Counted from the first letter of the stretch, positions 24,170 through 36,950 are shown. The stretch: DNA of 64,000 nt from Sciurus carolinensis (GCF_902686445.1 NC_062213.1:3903241-3967240), one strand, 5' to 3'. Notes: generated by a model not told the origin, from the letters alone. Numbers and translations: made by a program.

Positions 24170-25090
24170 TTTGTGTCTGACTTACTTAGCGTGATGTTTC
24201 CGGGTGCGTTTGTGTCGTAGTTCACACAAGTACTCCATTCTCTTTTATGGCCAGGTGATTTACTGTGTGGCTATGCCATGTTCTGGCCATCCATTCATCA
24301 ATTAATGGACACTGGGTTCTTCCTACCTTTTGGGTATTATGAATAATACTGCTATGAACATTCACATACAAAACACATTTTCAGTCCTCCTGGGGATATA
24401 CTTGGGAGTGTAATTGCTGGCCCGTATAACTCAAGTTAACTTCTTTTTGATATTGGAGATTTAACCCAGGGGTGCTTTGCCACTGAGCTACATCCCTGGC
24501 CTTTTTGCTTTTTATTTTGAGACATGGTCTCGCCTAATTGCTTAGGACCTCACTAAATTGCTTAGGCTGGTCTTGAACTTGCCATCCTGCTGTCTCAGTC
24601 TTTCAAGCCCCTGGGATTACACCATGACCAGCTAGCTTCATTATTTTGCATATGGGTATTCAGTTGTCCCAACACCATTTGTTGAAAAGACTGTTCTCCA
24701 TGGGTGGTCTTGGCATGCTTGTGGAAAATTAGTTGAGCATAAGTGTAATTTTTTTTCTGGGCTCTTAGTTCTGTTCCATTGATCTGTATATCTGTACTTA
24801 TGCTAATTCTGTATTGCCTTGGTTATTGTAGCTTTGTAGTAAGTTTTGAAGTTGGGAAGTAAGTCTTCTCCAATATCGTTCTCCTTTTTCAAGACTGCTT
24901 TGGCTATTTTAGGATCCTTTGTACTTCCATATGAAATTTAGGGTCAGTTTAGCAGTTCTCTCAACCCAGCTGGGGTTTTGACAGGGATCTCGTTGACTCT
25001 GTAGATCAATTTGGAGAGTTTTGCCATCTTAACAATATTGTCTTCTAGTTCCATGAACAAGGGTATCTACCGTAAAGAGCCATCGGATCT
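24170..25090 (-). mobile_element. L1 fragment, antisense, discontinuous at a SINE
   Basis: 24170-24440 matches the antisense L1 3' region (TTTATGGCCAGGTGATTTAC, CATCAATTAATGGACACTGGG). 24640-25070 matches antisense ORF2 (CAACACCATTTGTTGAAAAG, TAGTTCTGTTCCATTGATC, TATTGTAGCTTTGTAGTAAG). The stretch normally between these two blocks is missing at the point where the SINE sits. Confidence 0.8.
24446..24635 (-). mobile_element. B1-dID dimeric SINE, antisense
   Basis: An ID half (TTGGAGATTTAACCCAGGGG, TTTGCCACTGAGCTACATCC) is linked to a B1 half (TTTTGAGACATGGTCTCGCC, TTGCTTAGGCTGGTCTTG). Possible short flanking repeats are AGTTAACTTC and AGCTAGCTTC. Confidence 0.85.
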
Positions 25091-25519
25091 TACTTTTCTC
25101 CCAGGAAGGAGACACATTTATTTGGTAGCCTTTTATAACTTGCTACAACTTAAAAATGTTAGTTTTTTGTTTTAATTGATTGTATTTTACTTTGACCATT
25201 TCCTAATAAGAGAGGTATCTTATTGTCATACTCAGCGTTCTAGGAATTGCTGATTCATCCCAGGATATGGACTTTATTAAATTTGTAGATTGTTGTCTTC
25301 TTGCTTCCCCCCTTTCTGGATTTTATATGCCCGTTCTATTCTAGTTGTGGCCTTACTTTTTAAAAATGTTTTTGCGAATTTCATTCCAATATTGAATCTT
25401 TTATAAGACAAACAATATCTGGGACAAAGGATTTATCTTAGCATTTTCCTATGTTTGTTTCACTTTCAAAATACAATGTGATTTGTGGCTGATACTGATT
25501 TTCTGAAGGGAGGAGGGTT

Positions 25520-25900
25520 GTTAGCAAGATGACAGAATCCAGCACTTCCAGCACTTGTCCACCTGCAGAAACACTAACCCAGCAGCTCTGTACTCTCTGG
25601 AACACCTTCACAAGAGCCAGGACCCCAGGCAAGGGGCAGAGCTGCACTTGAGTGTAGCAGAGCTAGGAGAAGGTGCACTGAAGAGGGAAGGAGGCCAGCC
25701 CGCACTCCAGGCTCACCTTTCCTCTGGCCCCAGGTAGGCCAGTGGAGGGGCACCTCTGCCTGAGGAGCGAGAGTGAAACAGCCCAGAGTCCAGCCTGCCT
25801 GGTAAAACCCAGGTGCCAGCTTGGCATCTGCAGACAGGGATTTTTTTTAAATTAAAAATTTTGTTTGTCAGTAGTTAAAAGAAAGAAAAGAAAAACTCCA
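25520..25900 (+). mobile_element. Possible L1 5'-UTR-like sequence
   Basis: GTTAGCAAGATGACAGAATCC followed by GC-richer sequence and an A-rich stretch (GAAAGAAAAGAAAAACTCC) recalls the start of mammalian L1 elements, which begin near a CAAGATGGC motif. I cannot confirm it or set its end. Confidence 0.25.
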
Positions 25901-28089
25901 AATCATACCTAAGTGTGGAAAATAGCTCATGGTTCTGTTTTTGGTAATATGGTGATCCAAAAACTCTCAGCACAGTACCTTAAAAATGCTGATTAAGAGA
26001 TAATTTTTTTTTTCTCTTTCAAAATGCAGAGCTAATTGTTAAGAAAGAAAGGGGAAGTGTTCAGAGGCCCAAAACAACCAAAAAGCAAGAATTCTGAGAG
26101 TGAGCCCCAGAAACCATAGAATGGCCACTCCAGCCCTTTGGGAGGGACGGGGCCTCAATTTTCGACCTGCACACACTCGGAGTTGAGTGGCAGACGCATA
26201 CCTAAACTTGAGACCCCCAAGGATGCATGCTTAACAGAAGAATGCCCTCCCTGGAGCAAGAAAGAGGGACTCTTGACCCTGTTGGGAGGCGGAAGAATCC
26301 CAACGGAAATGAGTTGCACTATCTTGGCATGAGCAGGAGCACAGGCTGGCAGGGGATGTGGGATGGGAAGGGTGCTCTGGGTGAGCCAGGAAGCAGTCAG
26401 CTTAAAAAAGGCCACAGAGGCCCCACGCTGCTCCCCACTGCCTCTCTCTCAGGGCCTCACTTGAAGCTCTGGAAGGGAGAGCGCTTGGTTATGTCTCATC
26501 TGCTGACTGAGGGTGTGCCAGGAGTCAGGCCTCCAGCAGGTCTCCCGTGCCCTGTGCCAGTAGGGGCAGTAGCTGCCAAGAGGCAGGCAGGACATTCTAG
26601 CTGTGTATAGTCCCATTCAGGTGGCCAATTTCAGGCTCCATGAGTTGTCTTGTGAGGGAGTAGGTTTTATGGAGGGTGGACTTAAAGAGACTCAGTCCTC
26701 CTCATATGGAAACAGTGTGGAGAAAACCTGTGATCGAGTTTGTGTGCAGTTATCAGTTCATACAGACTTGCTTCCTAAGCCCAGATGTGAAAGGAGGCCA
26801 TGCTTGAAGCCAGAGAAGTTGGTTTTTCAGGTTATCCAGGAATGAATCATAGGGAGCTGGGGCAACTGGGATTCGAGCTTCCATCTTGCCCTGGCTACTT
26901 TTGGGTGGTGTGCTTACCATGGGTACTGACTGTAGGATTCCATCCCTCTTCAACACTTGCTGAGGCACTGAGTGTGGGCGCTGGTAGGTTCCTGCCCAAG
27001 AGCATGGAGCGCGGGTCCTTGGGCCATCCATCTTGCCAGTGATCCCGTGCAGAGTGATGCTTATTGGCTTGTTTATCTTCTTTTCTGCCTTGTGACTGTC
27101 AAAGGACCAGCTCTTAGTTCTTTTTTCCCTTTGAATGATTAAGACTGAAATGGATCTCATTACTTTAGGCGGATGCTTCTTAAAGAAGGTTCCTTGGTAC
27201 TTGCCTTGCTTCCCTGCTTGGGAGGCAGGAAGGGAAGTTCCATTCTTACCAACTTTTTTTTGCAGATATGATGAAAATTTGAGGTATATATTTCTTTCTG
27301 TGTAATCATGGCTGAATGTAATCAGGGAGAGAAGCAACGTGCTTCCTGTGCCGGGTAGAATCTGGCCTTCGCCGTCTCCCTCCGTGTCCACAGTCAGCAC
27401 TTGATGCCATCCCCAGCCTGTCGGAGCCTCCACCACTGTCTTGCTCTTCTGGTCTCTGTGTTTCCTGTGCTTCTGAGGCTGGTGGGCACTGAGCATTTTC
27501 TTGAGTGTCCTGGTTGGCTAATGTGGTCACAACCTGTGATTCCAAAGGTCTTAACCAACAAGGATATTTCCCGTTTCCTGAACCCCCACTAAGGGTTTTA
27601 GGCCTTTCCTCAATATCCACATTATTTTATTTGGTCTTTCCAACAATCACATTTATACTTGATTATCCATTACCTGCTTTTGCTGATACATAGAGTGGAA
27701 GACACGGGATGGGGCTCGGGCCTTTCTGATTCCATCATGTCCTCTCTGTCATCCTGCTAGAGAGCCAGTGCACTAGTCCTGTGGCCTGAGTTTTCCCAGT
27801 GTTGCCGCCTCCTCACTAGTGGAACAGAGTGGGTCTAAACTGACTTTGCAGCTGGAAGTGGAATGGCCAGTTACGGTGGGACCCCGGCAGCCTGTCTTGT
27901 GGGTCAAGCCTCCCTTCTTGGCATCCTCGAGCCACCTGTGTTGGAACTTTGTCTTAGCATCTGGGTGCAGAACTCAGGCATCCTGTCTACATGGCTTTTG
28001 AAAACTTAGAACAGAGATGTGCTGATTATGCTCCCAGGGATAGAGAGCAGCAGGTTAGAAATGAGTTTGGGAGTTCGATTGCATTTAAA

Positions 28090-28735
28090 AATTTCCTAAG
28101 AAAGCAGTATGGAGATTCTTTAGAAAACTTGGAGTGGAAACACCATTTGACCCAGCTATCCCACTTCTTTGTTTATACTCAGAGGACTTAAAATCAGCAT
28201 CCTACAGTGACTCAGCCACATCAATGTTTATAGCAGCTCAATTGACAATAGCCAAGCTATGGAATCAACCTAGGTGTACTTCAACAGATGAATAGATAAA
28301 GAAAATGTGGTATATGTACATAATGGAATATTACTCAGCTCTAAAGAAGAATAAAATTATGGCATTTGCTGGTAAGTAGATGGAACTGGAGAATATCATG
28401 CTAAGTGAAATAAGCCAGTCCAAAAAAACCAAAGGTGGAATGTTCTCTCTGATGTGTGGATGCTAACTGTAACAAGGGAGAGTAGGGAGGGGAAGTGTAG
28501 AAGTTCACTGGATTAAAGGGGAAGGAAGGGAAGGGAAGAGGGATAGGAATAGGAAAGAGGGTAGAATGAATTGGACATCACTCTCCTATGCTCACATATG
28601 AGTACGCAACCAGTGTCTCTCCACATCATGTTCAACCACAGGAATCGGATCAGAATTGTAGTGGGCTGCGCCCCGTGTATGTATAATATGTCAGAATACA
28701 CCCTGCTGTCATGTATATCCAGAACCAACAAGTGC
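28090..28735 (+). mobile_element. L1 3'-end fragment, sense
   Basis: It follows L1 3' order: TTGACCCAGCTATCCCAC, ATCAATGTTTATAGCAGCTC, CAACAGATGAATAGATAAAG, AATGGAATATTACTCAGCTC and AAGTGAAATAAGCCAGTCC. A purine-rich 3'-UTR and a TGTATAATATGTCAGAATAC end follow. It is 5'-truncated. It is a cousin of the L1 at 56771 but has a different 3' UTR. Confidence 0.88.
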
Positions 28736-29494
28736 AAAGTCTTTCCTGCGGATCTTGGCCTGGCATCTTGCCTGGGACCGTTTCGGGTTCCCCTGGAGCT
28801 GTGTGCTGGTCCCTGCATGCCCACCGTGCACAGCCCTGTCCTGGGCTCACAGGGCTCCACTAGGAGAAACTTCCTGCTCTGTCCATACCTGGTGCTGGGA
28901 GACTGTCATGCCCAAGGTTTCCTGCCAGGGCTCTCTCTGAGGGCTTGATGTGATTTTGATTCCGTTTGTACTGAAATGTTCTTTCATTCTCTGCTGCTGT
29001 ATTGCATTCAGATGAAAAGGAGAAGCCTGCATACCAGTCAGAGTATCACAGCCCTTCATTTAAGGAGCTCCATGGAAGCACCCACGCTGCTCTGGTGGGT
29101 GGCGGCCAAGGCCTGGACCCTGTCTTGGCTGCCACCTTGTTTTCATGGGTCTCAGTGAGGCCACAGCTGAGCTCGCCCTCTCCACCCCTGTCCTGTTGGG
29201 CAGGTTTGGGTGCAGATGAAGCTCTGGGAGTGTCCAGGGTTGTGCTGGGGGCACCTCGTGCTCCGTCCTTCCTTTATGGACCTCCTCCATCCTCTGTCAT
29301 GGTGCCGTCACAGGAACCGCCCCCACCTGTGCTATACGTTCACAGGAAGCGGAACCACAGGCCCGAGCACAAAGCTTCTGGAAGAAAACAGTATCTTTGT
29401 GGCTTTGGGCAAAGGTTTCTTAGGGCACAGGAAGCAATGACCTGAGAGAAACAAGTGATAACTGAGCCGTGTCACAGTGAAGTGTCTACTTGTC

Positions 29495-29810
29495 AGGAGG
29501 GCCCCTTAAGAAAATAAACTGGCAACAGGCTGGGAGGAAATATTTGCCAACCATATGTGACTGAAGACCGCGCTCAGAACACACAGAGAACTGCTACAGC
29601 TCAGGAACAAGACAAACGACCTAGTTTCGAGAGCGGACAGGAGATTCGAACAAGCACTTCACAAAGGAAGGTGTGCAAGGGGCCAGCAATCATATGGAAA
29701 GATGTTCAACATTGTAGTTATCAGGGAAATGCAAATTAAAGCCAGCAGAATGGCTGAAATTAAGAGACTGATAACATCAACTGTTGGTGAGCACGTGCAA
29801 CTCCGTGGCA
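29495..29810 (+). mobile_element. Old L1M-type ORF2 fragment, sense
   Basis: ACTGGCAACAGGCTGGGAGG, CACTTCACAAAGGAAGGTG, AATCATATGGAAAGATGTTC and AGGGAAATGCAAATTAAAGC follow the 3' part of L1 ORF2. There is no intact frame. Confidence 0.75.
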
Positions 29811-30454
29811 TGTGGGTGGGCACCATGGCTGAGTGTGAAGTGGTGCTGGGGTCTTCTGTGCTGGGGTGGGGTCTCAGCCTGCACATGGGTGGGGGAGAGC
29901 AGTGACATGGAGTCTGGGTTCTGGGAATGTGTGGGAGGAAGCAGCGGCTTGTGGGGGCATGAGGCGGGCTCCTGGACGTGGGCAGCGTGGGGCGTGAGAG
30001 TTGAGGGAGAGGTGGGTGTGGGCGACGGTGGGTGGGCGGAGGGGCCAGGGGCTGGTGCCGGAGCCTCTCCACCTGGCGGAGCCCTGGGGTCCGTCTGGAG
30101 GCGCCTGCCTCCCCGCATCGTCCGGGTGCAGCTGCCATCTCGTTTCTTTGCTTGCTGGTCTGCTGTCTTCTTCCCACTGACGCTCAGCAGGGTCCAGCTT
30201 CTTACCCCTGGAGGCCCCAGAGGAGGGGTCTTTGCTGTGCTCACTCTGTCCCTAGCCATCCTCCTGTCTGGCATGGGGCGGGCATTCACGAGGGATGTGC
30301 TGACCGAGGGTGGAAGGGTGAGCAGAAGGGGGTCCATTGGCTGTAGGTGGGCCGCAGCCGGAGATGCAGGGCAGGTGGGGCCGACGTGGAAGCAGTGTGC
30401 CTGTGGGCCTCTGGGCTGCGTTTGGTGGTTCTGAGGGGTTCCTTTTAAATGGGG

Positions 30455-30780
30455 TTGTCTTGGTCCTTTCAGGCCGCTGCAGCAAAATACCATGGACTGG
30501 GCAGCTAATGAATGGCAAATTTATTTCTCCCAGTTCTGCAGGCTGGAGGTCCAAGACCAAGGCACGGGCAGATTGGGTGTCTGATGAGGCCCGTGCTTGG
30601 TCTGTAGGTACTGTGTCCTCATGGGGGTGGGGGTGGGGAGGGTCACGGGAGTCTCTTTCTCAAGCACCCTTGTCCTGTGTGTGAAGCCTCTGCTCCCCTC
30701 TGGTGACCTAGTCACCCCACAAAGTCCTCCCATTCCAATCACGGCATCCAGGTTTCAGCACAGTCTTTACAGGGAGGTGC
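30455..30780 (+). mobile_element. Ancient interspersed repeat, family not assigned
   Basis: AAAATACCATGGACTGGGC, AATTTATTTCTCCCAGTTC and GGCTGGAGGTCCAAGACC form a block common to many mammalian genomes as an old repeat. I do not name the family. Confidence 0.5.
30623..30642 (+). other. G-quadruplex motif
   Basis: The G-runs are 5, 5, 4 and 3 long, separated by single bases (T, T, A). Single-nucleotide loops give the most stable class of predicted quadruplex. It is on the sense strand and so would be present in the pre-mRNA. Folding is inferred. Confidence 0.7.
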
Positions 30781-31109
30781 CTCTGAGCTGGGGTGAGGAG
30801 TGCTAGTTCTGCCCGGTGTGTGGGGTGGATTAAGGAAGGCAGAGGAGGTGGCGGGCAGGCCCTGGATGAGAGGTAAGAGCGTGCAGGCTGGGGAGTGCCC
30901 AGGAGCTTTGGAGGAGGGAGTGGGCGGGAAGGGTCAGGGTGCAAGTTGGCCCGGTGTTCAGATGTTTCCATGCCCTCACAGACATGTCTGGGAGTAGAGT
31001 CACCATCAAGGCTGGGACAAGAGGGAGCCAGCTCCTCAGGTCAGCTTCCTTGTGTAGCAGGGGCCTCCAGCTGCCTTCGTCTCTCAGGACAGCTGCGTTG
31101 CAGCCAGGC

Positions 31110-31370
31110 AAGGGCCGGGCAGTGAGCAGGGCCTGGCTCACTGTCAGATCTTGTCTCTGACGCTCCTTGGTTGGGTGACTTTGCACAGGTTATTGATGAT
31201 GCTCTGAACTTCCAGTGCCTCGTCCACAAGCTGGAGTTCTGTAGCTCATGGGTTGCTGTCTTGATTAAAGGAGGTATGCTAGATATGCCGGTACACAGTA
31301 GGTGCTTAGCAGCAGAGGTCATTATTACTACACCTCAGAGTTGTTGGGAGAATCCAGTTACATCTCTGTG
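31110..31370 (+). mobile_element. MIR-like fragment
   Basis: GGTTGGGTGACTTTGCACAGG, CCAGTGCCTCGTCCAC, GGTACACAGTAGGTGCTTAG and TCATTATTACTACACC follow MIR order with gaps. Confidence 0.55.
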
Positions 31371-31507
31371 AAAGAAACTTGGTTTGAGCCGTGAAGTCTT
31401 AAGTCTAAGTAACGATTCATTTTCTACTAAATGTGTAATTGTTATTTTTAGTATATTCTTCTTAAAAAACAGCACAGTTGTCTTCATTTTTTCCGTTTTT
31501 TATTTGT

Positions 31508-31583
31508 CTTTGTGCTGCTGGTGAGGGAACGCAGAGCCTGGCGCGTGCTTGTTAAGCCCTGCACCGCTGAGCTCCCCCGGCCC
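31508..31583 (-). mobile_element. ID-like SINE half, antisense
   Basis: After a T-run, GTGCTGCTGGTGAGGGAACG, GCGTGCTTGTTAAGCCC and CGCTGAGCTCCCCCGGCC follow the antisense ID pattern. It is about 420 bp upstream of the 217-nt exon. Confidence 0.65.
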
Positions 31584-31674
31584 TGGCTGTGTGTACTCTG
31601 GCTTCTACCAAGTACTGTCTTTGATGGTAGCTCTTGCCCAGATTCTGCTGGACTGTTGCTTCTCTCCTCTTTTC

Positions 31675-31712
31675 CTTGCTTCCTTCCCTCCTTCCTTCCT
31701 TCCTTTTTTTTT
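31675..31712 (+). repeat. Short (TTCC)n / poly-T tract
   Basis: A pyrimidine-only run of TTCC-type repeats ends in a T9 run. Its distance from the acceptor at 32000 (about 290 nt) makes a splicing role unlikely. Confidence 0.85.
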
Positions 31713-31925
31713 GGGTGAGGTTATTTTATGTCATGTGTAGCAGACACCTTTGTGCCAGAGTCTGGGCCTTCTCCCCAGAAGGTGAGGAGGCATTTGGAGC
31801 TGTGGGCTGGTGGAGGGCTCCGTGGCGTCCACAGTGGCCCTCATATCGTCTCTCAGTGTTGCTGTGTCCCTGCTGGTGGCCATGCGCTCCCTCTCCTGAT
31901 GGCTCTTCTGGCCCTTGTTGGGTAA

Positions 31926-32297
<372 letters not shown>

Positions 32298-35200
32298 TGA
32301 ACTTTGTCACTGGTGCTGGTGGCTCCAGGGGGGCCAGAACCCTGCCCTGCATGGGGTTCTTACAAATAGGATTCCATTAGAATGAAGAGCTCTGCTTTGG
32401 GGTTCACGCTGCAGTCTTTACAGTGGGGGTCAGAAATCACCCTTGAGCACATTGACACAGCACTTGCAGTACCTCATAGATTTCACTTAGGATATTCAGT
32501 TAACAAAAGTCAGTGAACCAGAACTATAGTACATGTGCTTATGTTTGGTGGTGAATTCTTTTTGTTCTTTAAATTGTTTTTCTTTTTTTAAATTTCTTTT
32601 ATTTGGTGGCAAATTCTTATTCTGTAATATTAGTGCATGGTGACACATGTTAAAAATAAAACTATGAATCTAGTATCAAGTGTACAGAAGTGTAGAGCCC
32701 ACACTGGGCAGAGCTGACTTGTAGGGTCTAGGCAGTGGCATGCAGCTTTTTTCCCCAGTTCAAATCCATTTTGTGGAGGGAGGGGCTGCCAGGTAGGGAG
32801 GAGTGAATGACCTTGTGGCTCTTGTCCCACCAGGATTCCCCAGCATCCTTTTTTATACGCCAGGTAGGCCCTTGCTGGAGGGGGAGCTCATGGTCTTAGT
32901 GATGAATCCAGCTCTGCTTTGGGGTGACATGGATTATATGGCTTCCCCCCAGATTGAGTTAGCAGCCATGTTCCTCCTTGGTTTCCCTCGCGGGGATGTC
33001 ACTGGACATGCCCTTTTCTGAACGTGGATGTAACAGGATTCGTGGTGCTTGGGTCCTGTGCCGTGTGGCGTGTTGGATGAGCCTTCGAGGTGATGGTGGA
33101 GTAGACAGTCCCTGCCCTCTAGGGAAGATGAGGAGGCTCACATACCATCCCCTCGGGTTTGCGAGAGCTCGCAGGTCCTTCCAGAGCCTTTCTGTCTGCG
33201 TATCTCCAGTTGCTGTGGCAGTCCTCGTCGTCCCCTCCTCAGATGCTTCACCGTGCTGACCATCTTCCCCGAGCGTGGTTTACTCCAATAAAGCATCTCA
33301 GCTCAGACTTTCAGGATGAATGCAGACTAATCAGAACAGAGTTCTGTACACTTGTTCTGCAGAGGGCCACGTTGTGGGTGCTTTAGGCTTTGGGGCCTTG
33401 TCCTCTCTCCTTTTTGCCACTGTGCTCTGAAGGCAGCCGTGGCTGATGTGTACACCAGCTAGAAGAAGTGGTGGGCAGATGTGGCCTGCTGACCGATTTA
33501 CCAAACCCCTGACTGAGAACACAGTGATGCCTGAAGTGGTTTTTTTTTTTTTTCAAACAATTTTTCTAAAATCCTTGATAAGGAGGCAGTGAGTTTGAAT
33601 GAGAGAGGGAGACTTAGTATTGTAGCTGGAAGATTGCTGTCTAGGCAGGGAAGCGGGGAGGAAGCAGGTACAGCGGCCATTTCCTCAGCCCCTCACTTTT
33701 ATTGCAGGAGGACACCTGACCTGGGGCTGTGCTGAGCCCTTAGCTGGGTCCGGCAGCCAGGCTCTGCCACAGGCAGGTGTGTCGTAGGAGGGGTTGGAAG
33801 CCCCTTGGGGGAGGCAGCCCTGGGTTCTTGTCTTCCCTCTCTGGAGCCACAGGGCCAGGGTTGGTGGGGCAGAGTGTCACTGGTCTGCCCCTCTGCATGT
33901 AGCCTGCCTGTGCTCCTTCCTGGGTTGGGCCCTCTCCATGAGCTGGCCAGGTCCCCACTGTCCTGTTCCCCTGTCACCGCTTGTTCACCCTAATTAAACT
34001 TGGAGTTTGACATTTGTCCACATTGGGTGTGAGTGAACGTGACTCGTTTGGGTGGGTTCACGTTGGTCTGGATCCTGTCCCTTGCTTCTGTCTCAGCCGT
34101 TGGTGATGGTTTCGAGTGGAGAGGCCAAGAGGAGGATGTGGGATCCTTTCTAACAGCCCTTGTATTCAGCAGAGATTTCTTGGTCTTGTTTGTCCTGGTG
34201 CCATGCCATGTGTGGCGGAGGGACACCTGTGTCCTGAGCCCTGCCAGGTGCTCAGCTGTGCCTGCATCCCCTTGGTGCCTCTCTCTTCCCTTTTGGGGTT
34301 TGCCATCTTACCCAGATGGATATCAGGACAGGTTCCTCCACCTTCCTGGTCACCCAATCTCCTTTTTCCCCCGTGGTGTCCCCAGAGAGATGGGATGGGA
34401 ACTGAGATTCTGTGACTGGCACTTTCTGACGGACTGAGTGGTAAGAATGGATGCTGGTGCTCCTGTGCTTCTCCTGCGGGCTCTGACCCCAGAGCTGGGG
34501 AACCTCCTGGGCAGCTGCCACGGGGCTGACCTGGGAGCCCAGCTCCCCGCACACCTGAAGAGGAGTGCATGTCTTCCCCTGCCACTTCTTTCTTTGTTTC
34601 ATTGGTGGAGAGGCCTGGCCGGTGCTGTGGGGGTTCCGCATGACTCTGAGAAGACCTGGCTCATCCTGGCCTCTTTGCGGGTGGGGTGGGCTCTTGCTTA
34701 GTGTTGTTTCTGCTCAACCCCATTGGTAATGGAGAGAGGAAGGGGTTCCAGGAGTGAGGCCCTGGGACTGGCTGCCCGTGGGGGGTGGGGACAGAGGTCA
34801 GTTAGAAAAGAGGGAGGGTGTGATGAAGAGTGGGAGCCAAGGTTAGACTGAGCAGGGTGAGGAATTTGGGATCCAAATAAGGTCATCCCTTCTCCTGTGA
34901 CCAGCATGCTTTACAGGAAGCGCCGCGGGGACCAGGCCTGTGGGCGGGTGAAGCGATGACATGGCCCTCAGGGAGTGTGCGCTCCTGTCCTCACTGGTCT
35001 GGCTCATGCTCTTGTACCCACCCAGTGCCTCGCATCCTGGGGACTGGCCTAGGGTGCGCATTCCCGAGCGCCTGCCTCCGCGCAGCTGCTTCGGCAGCCC
35101 AATCGTAAGCAGCTTTCTACTCTCCAGAGGAGAAACGAGGTAAACCGGGCTTGCTGCTGGTGGGTGGCGCCTGGCTGGGACCTGGGAGATGGAGTGTTGG

Positions 35201-35461
35201 TAGGCTTGCCTCCCGTGCGGTCCTGTGTCCAGGCAGCACGTTAATTGGCCAGAGAGGGCCCCCAGCAGGAGAGGTGTGCTGCCAGCAATAGTGTGTGAGC
35301 CCACGTCTGGGAGCGCACATTCTCTGCCAAAAGACAGCACTGCCGTGTGTCCACATGACCAGCACCTGCCTGTCTTTCTTTTTAAAAACAGGTCACTTAA
35401 GAATTTGTTTTTTTCATATTCTTCCCATCATCACGCTTTCCCCTCCGTGATTCTGTTATTT

Positions 35462-36950
35462 AAAACATTTATTTTTTAGAACAGTTTTAGGTTCACAGCA
35501 AAATTGAGTGTACAATATAGAGTCCCCTAGTCCCCACTGACAGAGGCACAGCTGCCCCCTGCCAGCATCACCACCAGGGAGAGCACTTGCTACAGCCCAC
35601 TGCCCGGAGCCCAGTCTGCATCAGGACTCACTCTGGGCTGGTCTGTGGATTTGGACAAATGCGTAATGACACATGTCCACCATCACAGAATCACACAGAG
35701 CGTGTCCCTGCCCTGAAGGCCTCTGTGCTTTGTCTACTTGTCCCCTCTTTCTCTGCCCCCTGGACACTGTTACCCTTTTACTCGAGCCTCCGTAGTGTCC
35801 CAGAAGGCCACGGTTGCACTTGAAGGGTGCGAAGCCTTCTTGGATTGGCTTCCTTCACTGGGTAACATGCAGTGAAGCTTCTTTCATGTCTTTTTCATGG
35901 ATTATTACCTCGTTTCTTTGTAGCCTTGGAGATACCACCATTGTTTATACAGTAGGCTAAAGAATCTTGGTTCACATCTTGATTTCTTGCAAGCCTTGGA
36001 AATTCTGAATAAAGCATCCATAGTATTCACGTGTAAGTTTTGTGGGGTGTAAGTTTTCAACTCCTAGGGGTAGATGTCAGGAGAACTGTTGCTCCTTCAC
36101 ATGGTGAAGGTACATTCAGTTTGGCAGGAACCCACCGGACTCTTGCACGTGGCTGTGCCGTTCTGCTTCCCCGCCAGCCATGGAGTAGCGTTCCCCGGGC
36201 TCCACACGCTGCCTGGGGCCCGGTGATGTCAGTGCTTGGGAGTCTGGCCCTGCTGACAGTGTTGAGGGTGCCTGTTGCTGTTTTAATTTACAGTGCTTTA
36301 AGGACATGTGATGTTAAGCTTTTTCCATGTGCTTATTTGCCACCTGAATATCTTCTTGGGTGAAGTGTCTGTTCAGATCATTTGCCCATTTTAAAATCAG
36401 GTTGTTTTGTTCATTTCGGGAGTGCGTGGTGTGGTTCGAGTGACCGCCTCCATCCGACGTCTTCCGCAGATGTTTTCTGCCAGTCTGCATCTTGTCCTCT
36501 CGTTCCCTTGGTTGTGTTGTTCACAGAGCAGAGGTCTTCAGTTTTAATGACATCTGGGTACTGGTTCTCTCTTTCATGGACGGTGGCTTTGGTGAGTGTG
36601 AAAGTCATTGTATACCAAGAGTCACCCCCACTTCTGTGTTGGCACCTAGGGTTTACAGTTGTGCACCTGTGCGTTCCTGGTATTTGTGCAGAGTTCGAGG
36701 TCTGTGTCCAGATTGTGGCCGAGCTGCCGGATGTCCTGCTGCTGCGGCCCATCCGTCAGGAGGGACGGCCCTGGTCTGTGTCACCTTTGTGCCTTTGTCA
36801 AAGACTTGCTGATGGTGCTTTGTGGGTCTATTTCTAAGTTCTCTGTTCTGTTCTGTGGATCTTTTTGTCTGTTCTCACACCAAAACCACTTGGCCTTGAT
36901 TGTTCTAGCTATGTAGTCAGTCTTGAAGTTGGGGATATTTTTATTTATTA
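35462..36950 (-). mobile_element. Old L1M-type element, 3' UTR into ORF2, antisense
   Basis: The collinear antisense order spans 1.5 kb. It runs from TTTTTTAGAACAGTTTTAGG and CAAAATTGAGTGTACAATAT, through GGATTTGGACAAATGCGTAATG and AAACGCAT-region analogues near 35.9 kb. Then come TTTTCCATGTGCTTATTTGCC at 36320, CAAAGACTTGCTGATGGTGC at 36798 and TAGTCAGTCTTGAAGTTGGG at 36912. It is too decayed to encode protein. Confidence 0.85.

Noticed and set aside
26753..27496. 247-codon antisense open frame
   Set aside because: The product has no recognised motif and the region has no exon boundaries in register. I could not link it to a known retroelement protein either.
27991..28191. Short + strand open frame reading into L1
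   Set aside because: The last two thirds come from L1 3' non-coding sequence.
28976..29060. Possible extra exon after a TTGCATTCAG acceptor
   Set aside because: The flanking TRAPPC9 exons already join in phase and protein order, and there is no clear donor.
29777..30493. Overlapping open frames of 216 (+) and 238 (-) codons
   Set aside because: The region is GC-rich with G-runs. The products are Pro/Arg/Ser/His-rich with no domain, and one frame extends into an old repeat.
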